In this document: positions 16,214 through 24,018 of the stretch, piece after piece | Layout: each line of letters starts with the position of its first letter | Numbering within the stretch: position 1 is the first letter of the stretch | Source of the DNA: Myxococcales bacterium | GTDB taxonomy: Bacteria > Myxococcota_A > Polyangia > Polyangiales > Houyiibacteriaceae | Assembly (NCBI GenBank): GCA_024640845.1 | Contig: JAHEEE010000018.1 | Coordinates: forward strand, 1 to 57,091 | Length of the DNA stretch: 57,091 nt | Direction of reading: 5' to 3' | Translations under genes and position numbers: made by a program | The notes under the pieces: model-generated | What the model was told of the DNA's origin: nothing | Databases searched by the model: none | The model's input: the letters and a program-made list of their open reading frames with translations, nothing else

Positions 16214-16869
16214 GGCGTGCCACCATCGGCAGAGCTCGCGACGGAGCTCGCGGCCGATGCGGAGGAAAACCAATAGGCGCGCCCGGTCGCGAAGTGACTC
16301 AAGAGGTTGAGGGCCATCAGCATCACGATCGCGGACGCCAGGGTACATCCGACCTCGAGCCAGCGTGAACTTTCGGGCCTGGTTCCGATGTTCCAAGCCC
16401 GAAAAGAAGCGGCGATGCCTTGAGCTAGGTAGAGGCCCAGCGCAGCCAAGCCGATCACATAGAGGCCGAGCACGACGGGGCGCGACAGAAGACCACGCAA
16501 AAGCTCGTAGTGACTCAAGGCGACGGGCCCGGCTTGGAAAGTCATGACCCAGTGAACGATCAGGTTCCCCGCGATGAACGCCCACGCGAGACCTCCCGCG
16601 AGCTTCTGGAGTCGAATGCAGCCCGACGAGCGATACGGACCGACCTGGTCCTCATGCGCGAGGGCGAACCGGCTCCAGCCGTGCGCATAGGCACCGACAA
16701 AAACCAGGACGACGGTCGTCCACGCGACGAGCGAGAGCCAACTCGCGGGCGAAGCCGCCGCGTACGACGGAGCTCCGCGGAGCGCGGGCCACATGTGCGA
16801 GAGCCCGAGCGCCAAGAGCGCGGCGATGGGCCAGACCGTCAGTGCGACGTGGCTGCGGAAGCTCGGCAC
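16210..16869 (-). CDS. SdhC-like (succinate dehydrogenase cytochrome b type) membrane protein
   Basis: 219 residues, GTG start, five predicted helices. The pattern KLAGGLAWAFIAGNLIVHWV, then SHYELLRGLLSRPVVLGLYV, then LYLAQGIAASFRAWN follows the type-B succinate dehydrogenase/fumarate reductase cytochrome b subunit. In that family the fourth helix carries a His (FHL/LHLxxG) that binds haem. Here it reads LGLYLAQG, so one expected ligand is absent. No sdhA or sdhB is present. It may have lost the respiratory role, or be a haem protein serving the linked ABC permease. The family assignment is tentative. Confidence 0.5.
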   Translation of the reverse strand: MPSFRSHVALTVWPIAALLALGLSHMWPALRGAPSYAAASPASWLSLVAWTTVVLVFVGAYAHGWSRFALAHEDQVGPYRSSGCIRLQKLAGGLAWAFIAGNLIVHWVMTFQAGPVALSHYELLRGLLSRPVVLGLYVIGLAALGLYLAQGIAASFRAWNIGTRPESSRWLEVGCTLASAIVMLMALNLLSHFATGRAYWFSSASAASSVASSADGGTP

Positions 16870-16906
16870 GGATACTACCTAACGCCGCGGTCTCGCGAGG
16901 GTCAAT

Positions 16907-17818
16907 TTACTTCAACGAGAGGGCGTTGCCTGAGCCCCCGGAATGCCTCTTCAAACCCAAGAGCGTCAGCGGCTCATCCGACAAGGTCATGCGAACGCGA
17001 TCCCCGATTCCCACGGCGTGCACTTTCTGAGTACCGTCGAGAAAGAGTCTCCCTTTGGTCATTCGGCTCGTGATCTGCAGATCCTCGCCAGGCGCCACCA
17101 TGCCCTTGGTCAGCTCGTACTTGTTGTCGACACCCCGGTACGGCTCCCGAACGACGAACTGAAGCTTTTGGGATCCAATCGCCATCACCTTTCCGCCGGC
17201 CGAGCGGAGGGCCGCCGTCGAGCCCGCGGCTGGACCAACCCATACGCCGCTCGACATCTGGCGCTCCTGTTGGCCGTCGTACCCGATAATGTACCTCGAT
17301 GTCGCCGCAGGGCTCTCGTGGCAATAGAGCGCGTCGTTCAAGACACGGGTCGAAATCAGCCTATCACCGAGCTCCACCCGCATTCGGGAGAGCTTGCCCG
17401 AACGCAACGTCCCGGCCAGCGCTTCGGCGAGCACCTCGTCGACGTTGTGAGCATCTCCCGCGCAGAAATAGCCGACACTGGTGTCTGGGGCGCTGTTGAT
17501 GGCGAGCATCGGCGTAGACGAATCCGCCAAATGCGACGCCCAAAGCAACGTGCCGTCCCCCCCGAGCGTGACGATCAGATCCCAAGCACCCTCCTCAGGC
17601 ATCGGCTCAGGCCGATATCGCAAGACGGCTCTGGCTCCGAGGTCGCGAAGCGCCCGCTTGGCCCGCTTCAGCGTTTTCTGGTGGATGTCGTGCTCTCGCA
17701 GCAGCCCATCGACCGAGATGTCACTGTGCGAGATGAGCTCCTCGAGACGCTCCTGTTCGCGCCCCACGTAACGCTGATACGTGCTTTTCTTGTAGATGAC
17801 GAGGACTTTGGGCCGCAT
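16907..17818 (-). CDS. nadK: NAD kinase (ATP-NAD kinase family)
   Basis: 303 residues. The N-terminal ~90 residues resemble no other NADK part I can name. The core has the diagnostic TLGGDGTLLWASH (GGDGT, with the catalytic Asp), then NSAPDTSVGYF, NDALY in the position of the usual NE/D motif, and PAAGSTAALRSAGG (GSTA loop). It phosphorylates NAD to NADP in the cytosol. The variant GGDGTLLWASH/NSAPDTSVG is closer to a subset of NADKs in deltaproteobacteria than to E. coli NadK. It lies 37 nt after transaldolase and 37 nt before the SdhC-like gene, in one operon. Confidence 0.9.
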   Translation of the reverse strand: MRPKVLVIYKKSTYQRYVGREQERLEELISHSDISVDGLLREHDIHQKTLKRAKRALRDLGARAVLRYRPEPMPEEGAWDLIVTLGGDGTLLWASHLADSSTPMLAINSAPDTSVGYFCAGDAHNVDEVLAEALAGTLRSGKLSRMRVELGDRLISTRVLNDALYCHESPAATSRYIIGYDGQQERQMSSGVWVGPAAGSTAALRSAGGKVMAIGSQKLQFVVREPYRGVDNKYELTKGMVAPGEDLQITSRMTKGRLFLDGTQKVHAVGIGDRVRMTLSDEPLTLLGLKRHSGGSGNALSLK

Positions 17819-17855
17819 GCGTGACTCGCGCTGGGGGTCGCGAAGGTGCTGCCCC

Positions 17856-18503
17856 TCAGCGGCTCGGGATCTTCTTGGCGTCCGCGAGGAAGCGTTCGAG
17901 ACCGATGTCGGTCAGAGGGTGCTTGAGGAGTTGGTGGATCACTTTGTGCGGGATCGTGGCCACGTCAGCACCGAGGAGCGAAGCCTCCACGACGTGGAGG
18001 GGGTGACGAATGCTTGCGGCGAGCACCTTGGTATCGAGGCCGTAGTTGCCATAGACCGTGACCAACTGTTGCACGAGCTCCATGCCGCTCCCGGCAATGT
18101 CGTCCACGCGCCCGATGAACGGGCTGATGTAGGTCGCGCCGGCCTTCGCCGCGAGGAGCCCCTGCGTGACGCTGAAGCAAAGGGTCACGTTCGTACGAAT
18201 GCCTTCTTCGCTCAGGGTGCGTACCGCTTTGAGCCCCTCGGCGATCAGCGGGACCTTGACTACGATGTTCTCGTGCATCGCGGCGAGGTTTCGACCCTCC
18301 CTGATGATCCCCTCGTGGTCGGTCGCGACGACCTCCGCGCTGATGGGTCCATTGACGACCTCGCAGATGTCGACGAGCACTTCCTTGAAAGGACGCCCCG
18401 TCTTGGCAACGAGCGAAGGATTGGTGGTCACGCCATCGATGACGCCCATTTCCGCGGCGTCACGGATCTCTTCGATGTCTGCGCTGTCGATGAAGATCTG
18501 CAT
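17856..18503 (-). CDS. tal: Transaldolase (small, TalC/MipB type)
   Basis: 215 residues from ATG 18503 ([13 protein letters not shown]); the in-frame upstream start adds 8 residues without homology. It is the short transaldolase class: [12 protein letters not shown] at strand 2, [15 protein letters not shown] with the Schiff-base Lys in VVKVP, and [11 protein letters not shown]. It moves a dihydroxyacetone unit between sugar phosphates in the pentose phosphate pathway. Some relatives are fructose-6-phosphate aldolases, and the sequence does not exclude that. It is the first gene of the minus-strand run to miaE, and neighbouring nadK suits NADPH metabolism. Confidence 0.93.
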   Translation of the reverse strand: MQIFIDSADIEEIRDAAEMGVIDGVTTNPSLVAKTGRPFKEVLVDICEVVNGPISAEVVATDHEGIIREGRNLAAMHENIVVKVPLIAEGLKAVRTLSEEGIRTNVTLCFSVTQGLLAAKAGATYISPFIGRVDDIAGSGMELVQQLVTVYGNYGLDTKVLAASIRHPLHVVEASLLGADVATIPHKVIHQLLKHPLTDIGLERFLADAKKIPSR

Positions 18504-18593
18504 GGGGCAAGTAAAGGGCGGCGACACCGCAGGGTCAAGCGGAGTCTGCGCTTTGCCGGAAGCCGCCCATAACCCGACCGAACGAGCGTCGAT

Positions 18594-18749
18594 TCATTCG
18601 ACGATTTCGACGTCGAGCTCGACCTCGTCCGAGGCCGGCGGCGGTTTTGGGTCGGGTTTGGTTTGGGTGCACACGATGAGGGTCGCGAGAATCGCAGCAA
18701 TCAGCCACAATATGATGCCTGCAGGGGTCCACTGGCTCTTTTCGCGCAT
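18594..18749 (-). CDS. 51-residue single-span membrane protein
   Basis: A short frame from ATG 18749 to TGA 18594. The protein begins MREKSQWTPAG, has one clear membrane helix (residues 10-27, rich in Ile/Leu/Ala/Trp) and ends with a Pro-rich then acidic tail (KPDPKPPPASDEVELDVEIVE). The ribosome site is weak. The charge pattern (basic start, hydrophobic helix, acidic end) is protein-like, and the frame fills the space between tal and the divergent SRPBCC gene. It could be a small membrane peptide or a lipoprotein, as a Cys follows the helix. Moderate confidence because of length. Confidence 0.5.
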   Translation of the reverse strand: MREKSQWTPAGIILWLIAAILATLIVCTQTKPDPKPPPASDEVELDVEIVE

Positions 18750-18815
18750 GGTTGGGCTCTAACCGCCGTTTTGTAGCCGGATTGAACAACCGGCAACCGA
18801 GGTCGTCCAATCGGC

Positions 18816-20057
18816 ATGCGTAAATTCCTGGTCATTGTTTTTCTTTTCGCCGCCTGGAGCACATCTGCGCTTGCGGAAAGTCGGACCGGCAAGGTGGACG
18901 CCACGGTCGCACGGCTCGGTACACTGAGCGCGGACGAACGAAAGCTCCTCGCCCCTCACCTGGCTCAAGGGCCGGTCATACTGACCGAATTTCAGAATGG
19001 GCAGACCGACCTACCCGCAGTGATCTACGCGGCGCAGGTCCGGGCCCCTGCAAAGACGGTCGCGGCCGTCATCGGAAAGCCGCACGAGTATCCGGGCTTC
19101 ATGCGGGCACTCACGTCGGTCAACGTGAAAACGACCAACGATTCGATGATGGCGTTCGATTGGACTTGGGGCGTCAGCTTGTTCTCGATGACGGGGCACA
19201 ACGTCATGACGACTTACCCCGGCAACGACGACCGCGGATACCGGTTCGACATACGCACTATTGGTGGAGATCTCGGGATCGGTCGTGTGATGTGGCGGAT
19301 CTATCCCGACGGCCCCAAGCAGTCGGTGGTCGTCTTCTCGTCGCGTCTCGACATGCGCGACGCAAACTACATCACACGCCAGCTCGCGTCGGAAGGCAAC
19401 GCGGTCAACCGCACGATCAACGTCGCGGTCGCGATGGTGACCTTGCTCGAAGTCAAAGCCGAAGCGGAGAAACGATCGGGTACTTACGTCAACGGGAGGT
19501 TCGCGGCGAGACCGCTCAGTCGTCCATACGTGGACATGAACGCGCTTCGCGGAATCCTTGCGCGGGGGGATCTCGTATTCATGGACATCGATGGAGACAC
19601 GATGCAGAAAGTCACCGTGGTGGGGCGCGCGGGGGCAAGTGTCGCGCGGGTCCGCCGTGTGATGCTCGACCCGGAGGAGTTCGGGCAATCGCTGCTGCAT
19701 GGAACGTGCGCCGAGGTGGTCGAACGCACCGACCGCGGCGTCCGTTTCCAATGGGAGATCCCGATCCCGTTGATCCACGTGGGGGGCGAGATGATCCTGA
19801 GACCCTCCTCGACCATCATCGCGGTGGACGGTATTTCCGGCACACTGTCGAGAGGCCAGTGGCGATTTGATACGCATCGCTATCGTGGCGGCGAAGCGGG
19901 TGTTGTCGCTTGGGCGACGTTCGACCCGGCAGACTCGCCGAAGCTCATTCGAAAGCTGATTGCGGGGAACACATACTTCTCGCACGGCTTCGTGGCGGCG
20001 ACGCAACTCGCCGTGATGCGGTCGCTCAGAACGCGGGTACACCGGATGGGGCGCTAG
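18816..20057 (+). CDS. Secreted protein with two START/SRPBCC-like domains
   Basis: 413 residues. The signal peptide MRKFLVIVFLFAAWSTSALA (cleavage after ALA) is followed by two SRPBCC folds in tandem. The first (about 60-205) has QVRAPAKTVAAVIGKPHEYP with FSMTGHN, like polyketide-cyclase/COQ10-type lipid-binding domains. The second (about 255-405) has RAGASVARVRRVMLDPEEFG. Such domains form a cavity for hydrophobic ligands. A secreted tandem version is unusual and suggests a periplasmic or outer-surface lipid or sterol carrier. It converges on the small lipoprotein gene, with their stop codons overlapping. Confidence 0.7.
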   Translation: MRKFLVIVFLFAAWSTSALAESRTGKVDATVARLGTLSADERKLLAPHLAQGPVILTEFQNGQTDLPAVIYAAQVRAPAKTVAAVIGKPHEYPGFMRALTSVNVKTTNDSMMAFDWTWGVSLFSMTGHNVMTTYPGNDDRGYRFDIRTIGGDLGIGRVMWRIYPDGPKQSVVVFSSRLDMRDANYITRQLASEGNAVNRTINVAVAMVTLLEVKAEAEKRSGTYVNGRFAARPLSRPYVDMNALRGILARGDLVFMDIDGDTMQKVTVVGRAGASVARVRRVMLDPEEFGQSLLHGTCAEVVERTDRGVRFQWEIPIPLIHVGGEMILRPSSTIIAVDGISGTLSRGQWRFDTHRYRGGEAGVVAWATFDPADSPKLIRKLIAGNTYFSHGFVAATQLAVMRSLRTRVHRMGR

Positions 20058-20230
20058 CCAGCGTCTTGTCCACCGTCAACCGCGGTGTCGCTATCCCCGT
20101 CGACCGAGGCGTCGATTCCGGTATCAGCGCCGCCGTCACGCAGCAGGGCGGGGTCGAAATCGACGACCAACGAGCAGCTTCCGAGGCCGAACGCGATGAG
20201 CAAGACGAGCGGGAACCGAACGCGCACCAT
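20054..20230 (-). CDS. 58-residue lipoprotein
   Basis: From ATG 20230 to TAG 20054. The N-terminus MVRVRFPLVLLIAFGLGSC is a complete lipoprotein signal with Cys19 as lipidation site. The mature part is short and rich in Asp, Gly and Ala (LRDGGADTGIDASVDG), typical of small myxobacterial surface lipoproteins. Its ATG follows the stop of the PEGA/TPR gene by one base (TGA-G-ATG), so the two are coupled. Its stop overlaps that of the SRPBCC gene on the other strand. It is short enough to be missed by usual cut-offs, but the signal sequence is convincing. Confidence 0.65.
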   Translation of the reverse strand: MVRVRFPLVLLIAFGLGSCSLVVDFDPALLRDGGADTGIDASVDGDSDTAVDGGQDAG

Positions 20231-20231
20231 C

Positions 20232-21221
20232 TCAAAACCGAAGGGTGGCAGTCGCGCCCGCGCCGCGTGTCCGGATCTCCAAGCGGGCGGTCTCGCGTTC
20301 CCGCTTACGCTTGTTCTTGTGCGTCATGAACAGGGTGAAGGACGTGATCGCCGAGAGCGCGGCGATTCCGAAGGACAGGTCCGCGAACAATGCCAGGCGG
20401 TCCCCTTGGTCGGCGATCTGTTTGCTCGGATTGTCGTTGTAGTCCTGCTCTTTTCGGAACGCCAGAACACCGAGAACCGTCCCAGCGACGAGCGTTGCCG
20501 CAGAGACGGCTCCGGTTGCGATCACGGCGCGCCGAATCGTGGTGTCTTCTTCTTCCTTGGCAAGCTGCTCCTGGAGCTTTGCTTCCTCGTTCTCCTCGAC
20601 GAGGACGGCGCTCGGCGTCTGCGGTGTGAAGTCGAGCTGCCTCACTTCGCCGTACGCGACCCGGACGGTTTCCTCACCCACCTGACGCCCATCACCGACC
20701 ACGACGACGGTGTGCTCGCCCGGCTCGACCTCCAAGGTCGCGGGCGTTTTCTCTCCGAAGGGCACACCGTCCAGCAAGATCGCGTGTCCCGGCTCGAGCG
20801 AACGTACCACCAAGCGTGCACGGCTCTTCAGCAGGGTTGCGATCCGGGCCTCGATGGACGCGCGATCCGGCGCGTCCGGCCGCATCACCAGATACTGCTC
20901 GAGCATGGCTACCGCGCCCGGCGCGTCGTCGCGGCGTTGGCGGGTGTCGGCCACCGCGACGAGTAGCTTCGGATCACGGCCGAGCGAGTAGGCGCGGAGC
21001 CACGCCTTCTCGGCGGCTTCGTAGCGCTGCGCATTGAACATTCGTGCACCGATTCGGTAGGCCTGCTCGGCCGTCGTGCTCGGGTCAGCGAGGTAGGTCG
21101 CAAGCTCGTCGTCCGTGGGAAGTGTGGGCGGCTCTGCGGGCTCTACTTGCTCTCCCGCCGGCTGCGCCGCTACTTCGGCCGCGATGCCAGCGAGGAGCAG
21201 TGCAAGCGCAAAGGCCCGCAT
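20232..21221 (-). CDS. Envelope protein with TPR-like and PEGA domains and two TM helices
   Basis: 329 residues from ATG 21221 (a TTG at 21230 overlaps the previous stop). A signal peptide (MRAFALALLLAG, cleaved near AAQ) leads to a TPR-like helical region (about 45-120, with ARMFNAQRYEAAEKAWLRAY), then a PEGA domain (about 130-195: EPGHAILLDGVPFGEKTP, EVEPGEHTVVVVGDG). A Glu-rich coiled coil and two membrane helices (about 233-252 and 285-300) finish it. PEGA domains are associated with cell-surface and cell-wall proteins in these bacteria. It lies in an operon between the Gly-rich lipoprotein and the 58-residue lipoprotein. Confidence 0.7.
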   Translation of the reverse strand: MRAFALALLLAGIAAEVAAQPAGEQVEPAEPPTLPTDDELATYLADPSTTAEQAYRIGARMFNAQRYEAAEKAWLRAYSLGRDPKLLVAVADTRQRRDDAPGAVAMLEQYLVMRPDAPDRASIEARIATLLKSRARLVVRSLEPGHAILLDGVPFGEKTPATLEVEPGEHTVVVVGDGRQVGEETVRVAYGEVRQLDFTPQTPSAVLVEENEEAKLQEQLAKEEEDTTIRRAVIATGAVSAATLVAGTVLGVLAFRKEQDYNDNPSKQIADQGDRLALFADLSFGIAALSAITSFTLFMTHKNKRKRERETARLEIRTRGAGATATLRF

Positions 21222-21226
21222 TGGGC

Positions 21227-21634
21227 TCAAACGCCTCCCGTGCCGCCCATACCAGCGGTGCCGCCGCCGCCAGCCGAGCCACCCGTCGCACCGCTGCCCG
21301 CGGCACCACCAGCGCCACCCGCGGAGCCGCCCTGGCCGCCAGCCCCTGCAAAGCCGCCGCCACCGCCCATGCCGCCGCCACCGCCTACGCCACCGCCCGT
21401 TCCACCAGAGCCGCCTACGCCACCGGCGCCTCCGGTTCCACCCTGCATGTCCATGCAGACCACTTCGGTTTGGCAGCTACCTTGATTGAAATTGCTGCCA
21501 ACGTGGCAACAAATCAGGCCGCTGTCGCACTCGTCGTCTTGAAAGCAGGTTGTGCCGACCCCGCCGACGCAGGCAGCCATAGCGAAGACCGAAAAGAAAG
21601 CCGAGCAGAGCCAAAGACAAGTGGATTTGCGCAT
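21227..21634 (-). CDS. Gly-rich lipoprotein with a Cys-rich head
   Basis: 135 residues from ATG 21634. The signal MRKSTCLWLCSAFFSVFAMAAC has lipobox MAAC. The next ~45 residues hold six cysteines (TTCFQDDECDSGLICC). The remaining 65 residues are almost entirely Gly with Ala, Ser and Thr in GGxGG runs, encoded by an imperfect GC-rich repeat. Such Gly-rich tails occur on surface or matrix proteins of myxobacteria, and no enzyme is implied. The frame could be extended far upstream through the era gene, but era is clearly coding on the other strand, so I keep this start. Confidence 0.65.
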   Translation of the reverse strand: MRKSTCLWLCSAFFSVFAMAACVGGVGTTCFQDDECDSGLICCHVGSNFNQGSCQTEVVCMDMQGGTGGAGGVGGSGGTGGGVGGGGGMGGGGGFAGAGGQGGSAGGAGGAAGSGATGGSAGGGGTAGMGGTGGV

Positions 21635-21709
21635 GAGCGCAGCACCATAGCTCAGACCCCGGAGGTAGGCCATGCTGGCGGCGCGATCCAAGGCTATGCT
21701 CCGGCCCCC

Positions 21710-22648
21710 ATGGCGGACCCAAACAATCAGGCGAAGGAGCCACGCTCTGGTCGATGTGCGATCGTTGGGCGCCCAAACGTGGGGAAGTCGACGCTGCTCA
21801 ACGCGATTCTCGGTCAGAAGCTGGTCATCGCGACGCCCCGGCCCGGCACGACGCGCTCCTGCGTCCTCGGCGTGTATGCGTCCGCCGATCCGCCGACGCA
21901 GATCGCGTTCGTGGACACACCGGGGTTCGAACGACCGAAAGGCGCGCTCGGACACGTGTTGATCGATAGCGCCAAACGAGGGCTGCTCGACTGCGACACC
22001 GTCGTTTTCGTGACCGAGGCCCCCAAGCCGAGTGCTCCGGCAGCCGTGCACGAAAAGGACCTCGCCGTACTCGAAGCGCTCGAGACCTCGAATACGCCCG
22101 TTGTGCTCGTGATCAACAAGGTCGACAAGCTCAAGCAAAAGGAGCGTCTCTTCGGACTCATCGAAGCGTACCAGGAGAAGCGTGCGTTCGAAGCCATCGT
22201 GCCCACCTCGGCCACGAGAGGGACCAATCTCGACGCTTTGCTCGACGAGATCCGCGGCACGTTGCCAGAAGGGCTGATCTACGATCCGGACTTCTTGACC
22301 GATCGGCCGGAGCGGTTCTTCGTGAGCGAGCTGGTTCGCGAAGCCGCCATGCTCAATACGCGACAAGAGGTACCCTACGGCATCGCCTGTGAGCTCGACA
22401 GCTATCAGGAAGAGGAAGACCTCGTGCGAATCGAAGGCACCCTGGTGGTCGAAAAGCCGAGCCACAAAGCCATCGTGATTGGAACACGAGGCGAGACGAT
22501 CAAGAAGATCAGCACGGAAGCGCGCGAGCAAATCGAGGCGCTAGTCGGTCGCAAAGTCTATCTTAGGCTCTGGGTCAAGGTGGTCCCTGGTTGGACGCGC
22601 GACCCGGTGAAAGCGCGACAGCTCGCGATCAAGGAGGAACCAGGGTGA
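21710..22648 (+). CDS. era: GTPase Era
   Basis: 312 residues from ATG 21710. The G1 loop is GRPNVGKST, the G2 Thr is in RPGTTR, G3 is DTPGFE, G4 is NKVD and G5 is TSATRG. The C-terminal KH domain (about 200-300) has IVIGTRGETIKKISTEAR with the GxxG loop GTRG and the final IEALVGRKVYLRLWVKV. Era binds the 3' end of 16S rRNA and is needed for 30S assembly. A long in-frame extension upstream (to 21044) overlaps the opposite-strand lipoprotein and is not Era. Its stop overlaps the der start (GTGA). Confidence 0.95.
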   Translation: MADPNNQAKEPRSGRCAIVGRPNVGKSTLLNAILGQKLVIATPRPGTTRSCVLGVYASADPPTQIAFVDTPGFERPKGALGHVLIDSAKRGLLDCDTVVFVTEAPKPSAPAAVHEKDLAVLEALETSNTPVVLVINKVDKLKQKERLFGLIEAYQEKRAFEAIVPTSATRGTNLDALLDEIRGTLPEGLIYDPDFLTDRPERFFVSELVREAAMLNTRQEVPYGIACELDSYQEEEDLVRIEGTLVVEKPSHKAIVIGTRGETIKKISTEAREQIEALVGRKVYLRLWVKVVPGWTRDPVKARQLAIKEEPG

Positions 22649-24015
22649 GCCGTCGCAGACCGCAGGCGCGAAGGCCAGCAGGCTCGGTCGTCAACAAGCC
22701 TCTCGTCGCGATCGTTGGGCGCCCCAACGTCGGCAAGAGCACGCTGTTCAACCGCCTGGTCGGGCAGCATCTCGCAATCGTCGAGGACATCCCGGGAGTC
22801 ACCCGAGATCGTTCTTACGCCGACGCGTTCGTGCTCGGCCGCGAGTTCGTGCTGATCGATACCGGCGGCTTCGATCCCGACAGTGACGACCCGATGAAAG
22901 CCGGCATCGCCAGCCAGGTGCGGTTGGCGCTCGAGGAATGCGACGTGGTCGTGTGCGTCGTCGACGCTACGGTCGACCCGCTGCCGGCCGATCGGGAAGC
23001 GATTGCGCTCCTGCGAGACGCCGGTAAACCGGTGATATTCGTAGCCAACAAGGCGGACTCCCAATCGAGGGCGCATGACGCGGTGTCGTATTACGAGCTC
23101 GGGATCGAATCGATTCTCCCGATCTCCGCCTTGCATGGGCGCGGGATCGGGGACCTCGAGGAGGCGATCGCAGAGCGATTGCCAGACGTGGTCGAGATCA
23201 CCGAGCCCGAGCTCGACGTGCCGAGAATCGCCATCATCGGGCGACCCAACGCCGGGAAGAGCTCGCTCGTAAACCAACTCTGCGGTGAGGAACGGCAACT
23301 CGTCGACGACCGGCCGGGTACGACCGTCGACAGTATCGACACGCTCGTCGAGCGTGACGGTGCACGCTTCATTCTGATCGACACCGCCGGTATCCGACGA
23401 AAGCGAAGCGTCAAGAAGAAGGGTGTCGAAGGCCTGAGCGTGCTTCAGGCGATTCGGTCGATCGAGCGAAGCCACTTGGTCGTCTTGATGATCGACGCCG
23501 AAGCGGGAGTCGGCGAGCAAGACGCGAAGATCGCCGGCCTCGCCAACGACCGTGGACGTGCGCTCGTGATCGCACTCAACAAGGTCGACCTGTTGAACCG
23601 CGATGCGCAGAAGAAGGCCATGGATCGAACGCGCGAGATCTTGGCGTTCGTACCCTGGGCGCCGATGGTCACGGTCAGCGCGCTCGAAGGTCGAGGGGTA
23701 TCCGCGTTACTTGGTCGGGTCGCGGATGCCGTCGCCGAACACCGCAAGCGCATCACGACTGCAGAGCTCAATCGCTTCTTCGAGGAGGTCATCGAGCGTC
23801 ACCCTCCCCCCACGATGCACCACCGCTCGGTCCGCCTCTACTACATTACACAAGCGAGCATCGCGCCGCCGACCTTCGTGATCATGACCAACCAACCGAA
23901 GGATGTGCACTTCAGCTACCAGCGATACGTGGTGAACCAAATCCGAAAACGCTTCGGATTCAGGGGGACACCGATTCGGGTGAGATACCGAGGCAAAAAG
24001 AAGAAGGAGAAGTAG
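22645..24015 (+). CDS. der: GTPase Der (double-Era-like)
   Basis: 456 residues from GTG 22645, which overlaps the era stop and follows AAGGAGG. It has two GTPase domains in tandem, each with GRPNVGKST/GRPNAGKSS (G1), DTGG/DTAG (G3) and NKAD/NKVD (G4), then a C-terminal KH-like domain (FRGTPIRVRYRGKKKKEK at the end). Der acts in late 50S ribosome assembly. era and der lie back to back with a 4-base overlap, so two ribosome-assembly GTPases are coupled for expression. Confidence 0.96.
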   Translation: MSRRRPQARRPAGSVVNKPLVAIVGRPNVGKSTLFNRLVGQHLAIVEDIPGVTRDRSYADAFVLGREFVLIDTGGFDPDSDDPMKAGIASQVRLALEECDVVVCVVDATVDPLPADREAIALLRDAGKPVIFVANKADSQSRAHDAVSYYELGIESILPISALHGRGIGDLEEAIAERLPDVVEITEPELDVPRIAIIGRPNAGKSSLVNQLCGEERQLVDDRPGTTVDSIDTLVERDGARFILIDTAGIRRKRSVKKKGVEGLSVLQAIRSIERSHLVVLMIDAEAGVGEQDAKIAGLANDRGRALVIALNKVDLLNRDAQKKAMDRTREILAFVPWAPMVTVSALEGRGVSALLGRVADAVAEHRKRITTAELNRFFEEVIERHPPPTMHHRSVRLYYITQASIAPPTFVIMTNQPKDVHFSYQRYVVNQIRKRFGFRGTPIRVRYRGKKKKEK

Positions 24016-24018
24016 CTC

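Noticed and set aside
14591-17855. Three gaps of exactly 37 nt in the tal-to-murA operon
   Set aside because: The three spacers share no sequence, so the equal length looks like chance.
21044-21709. In-frame upstream extension of era
   Set aside because: It crosses the opposite-strand PEGA and Gly-rich lipoprotein genes and is low-complexity. Era homology starts just after ATG 21710.
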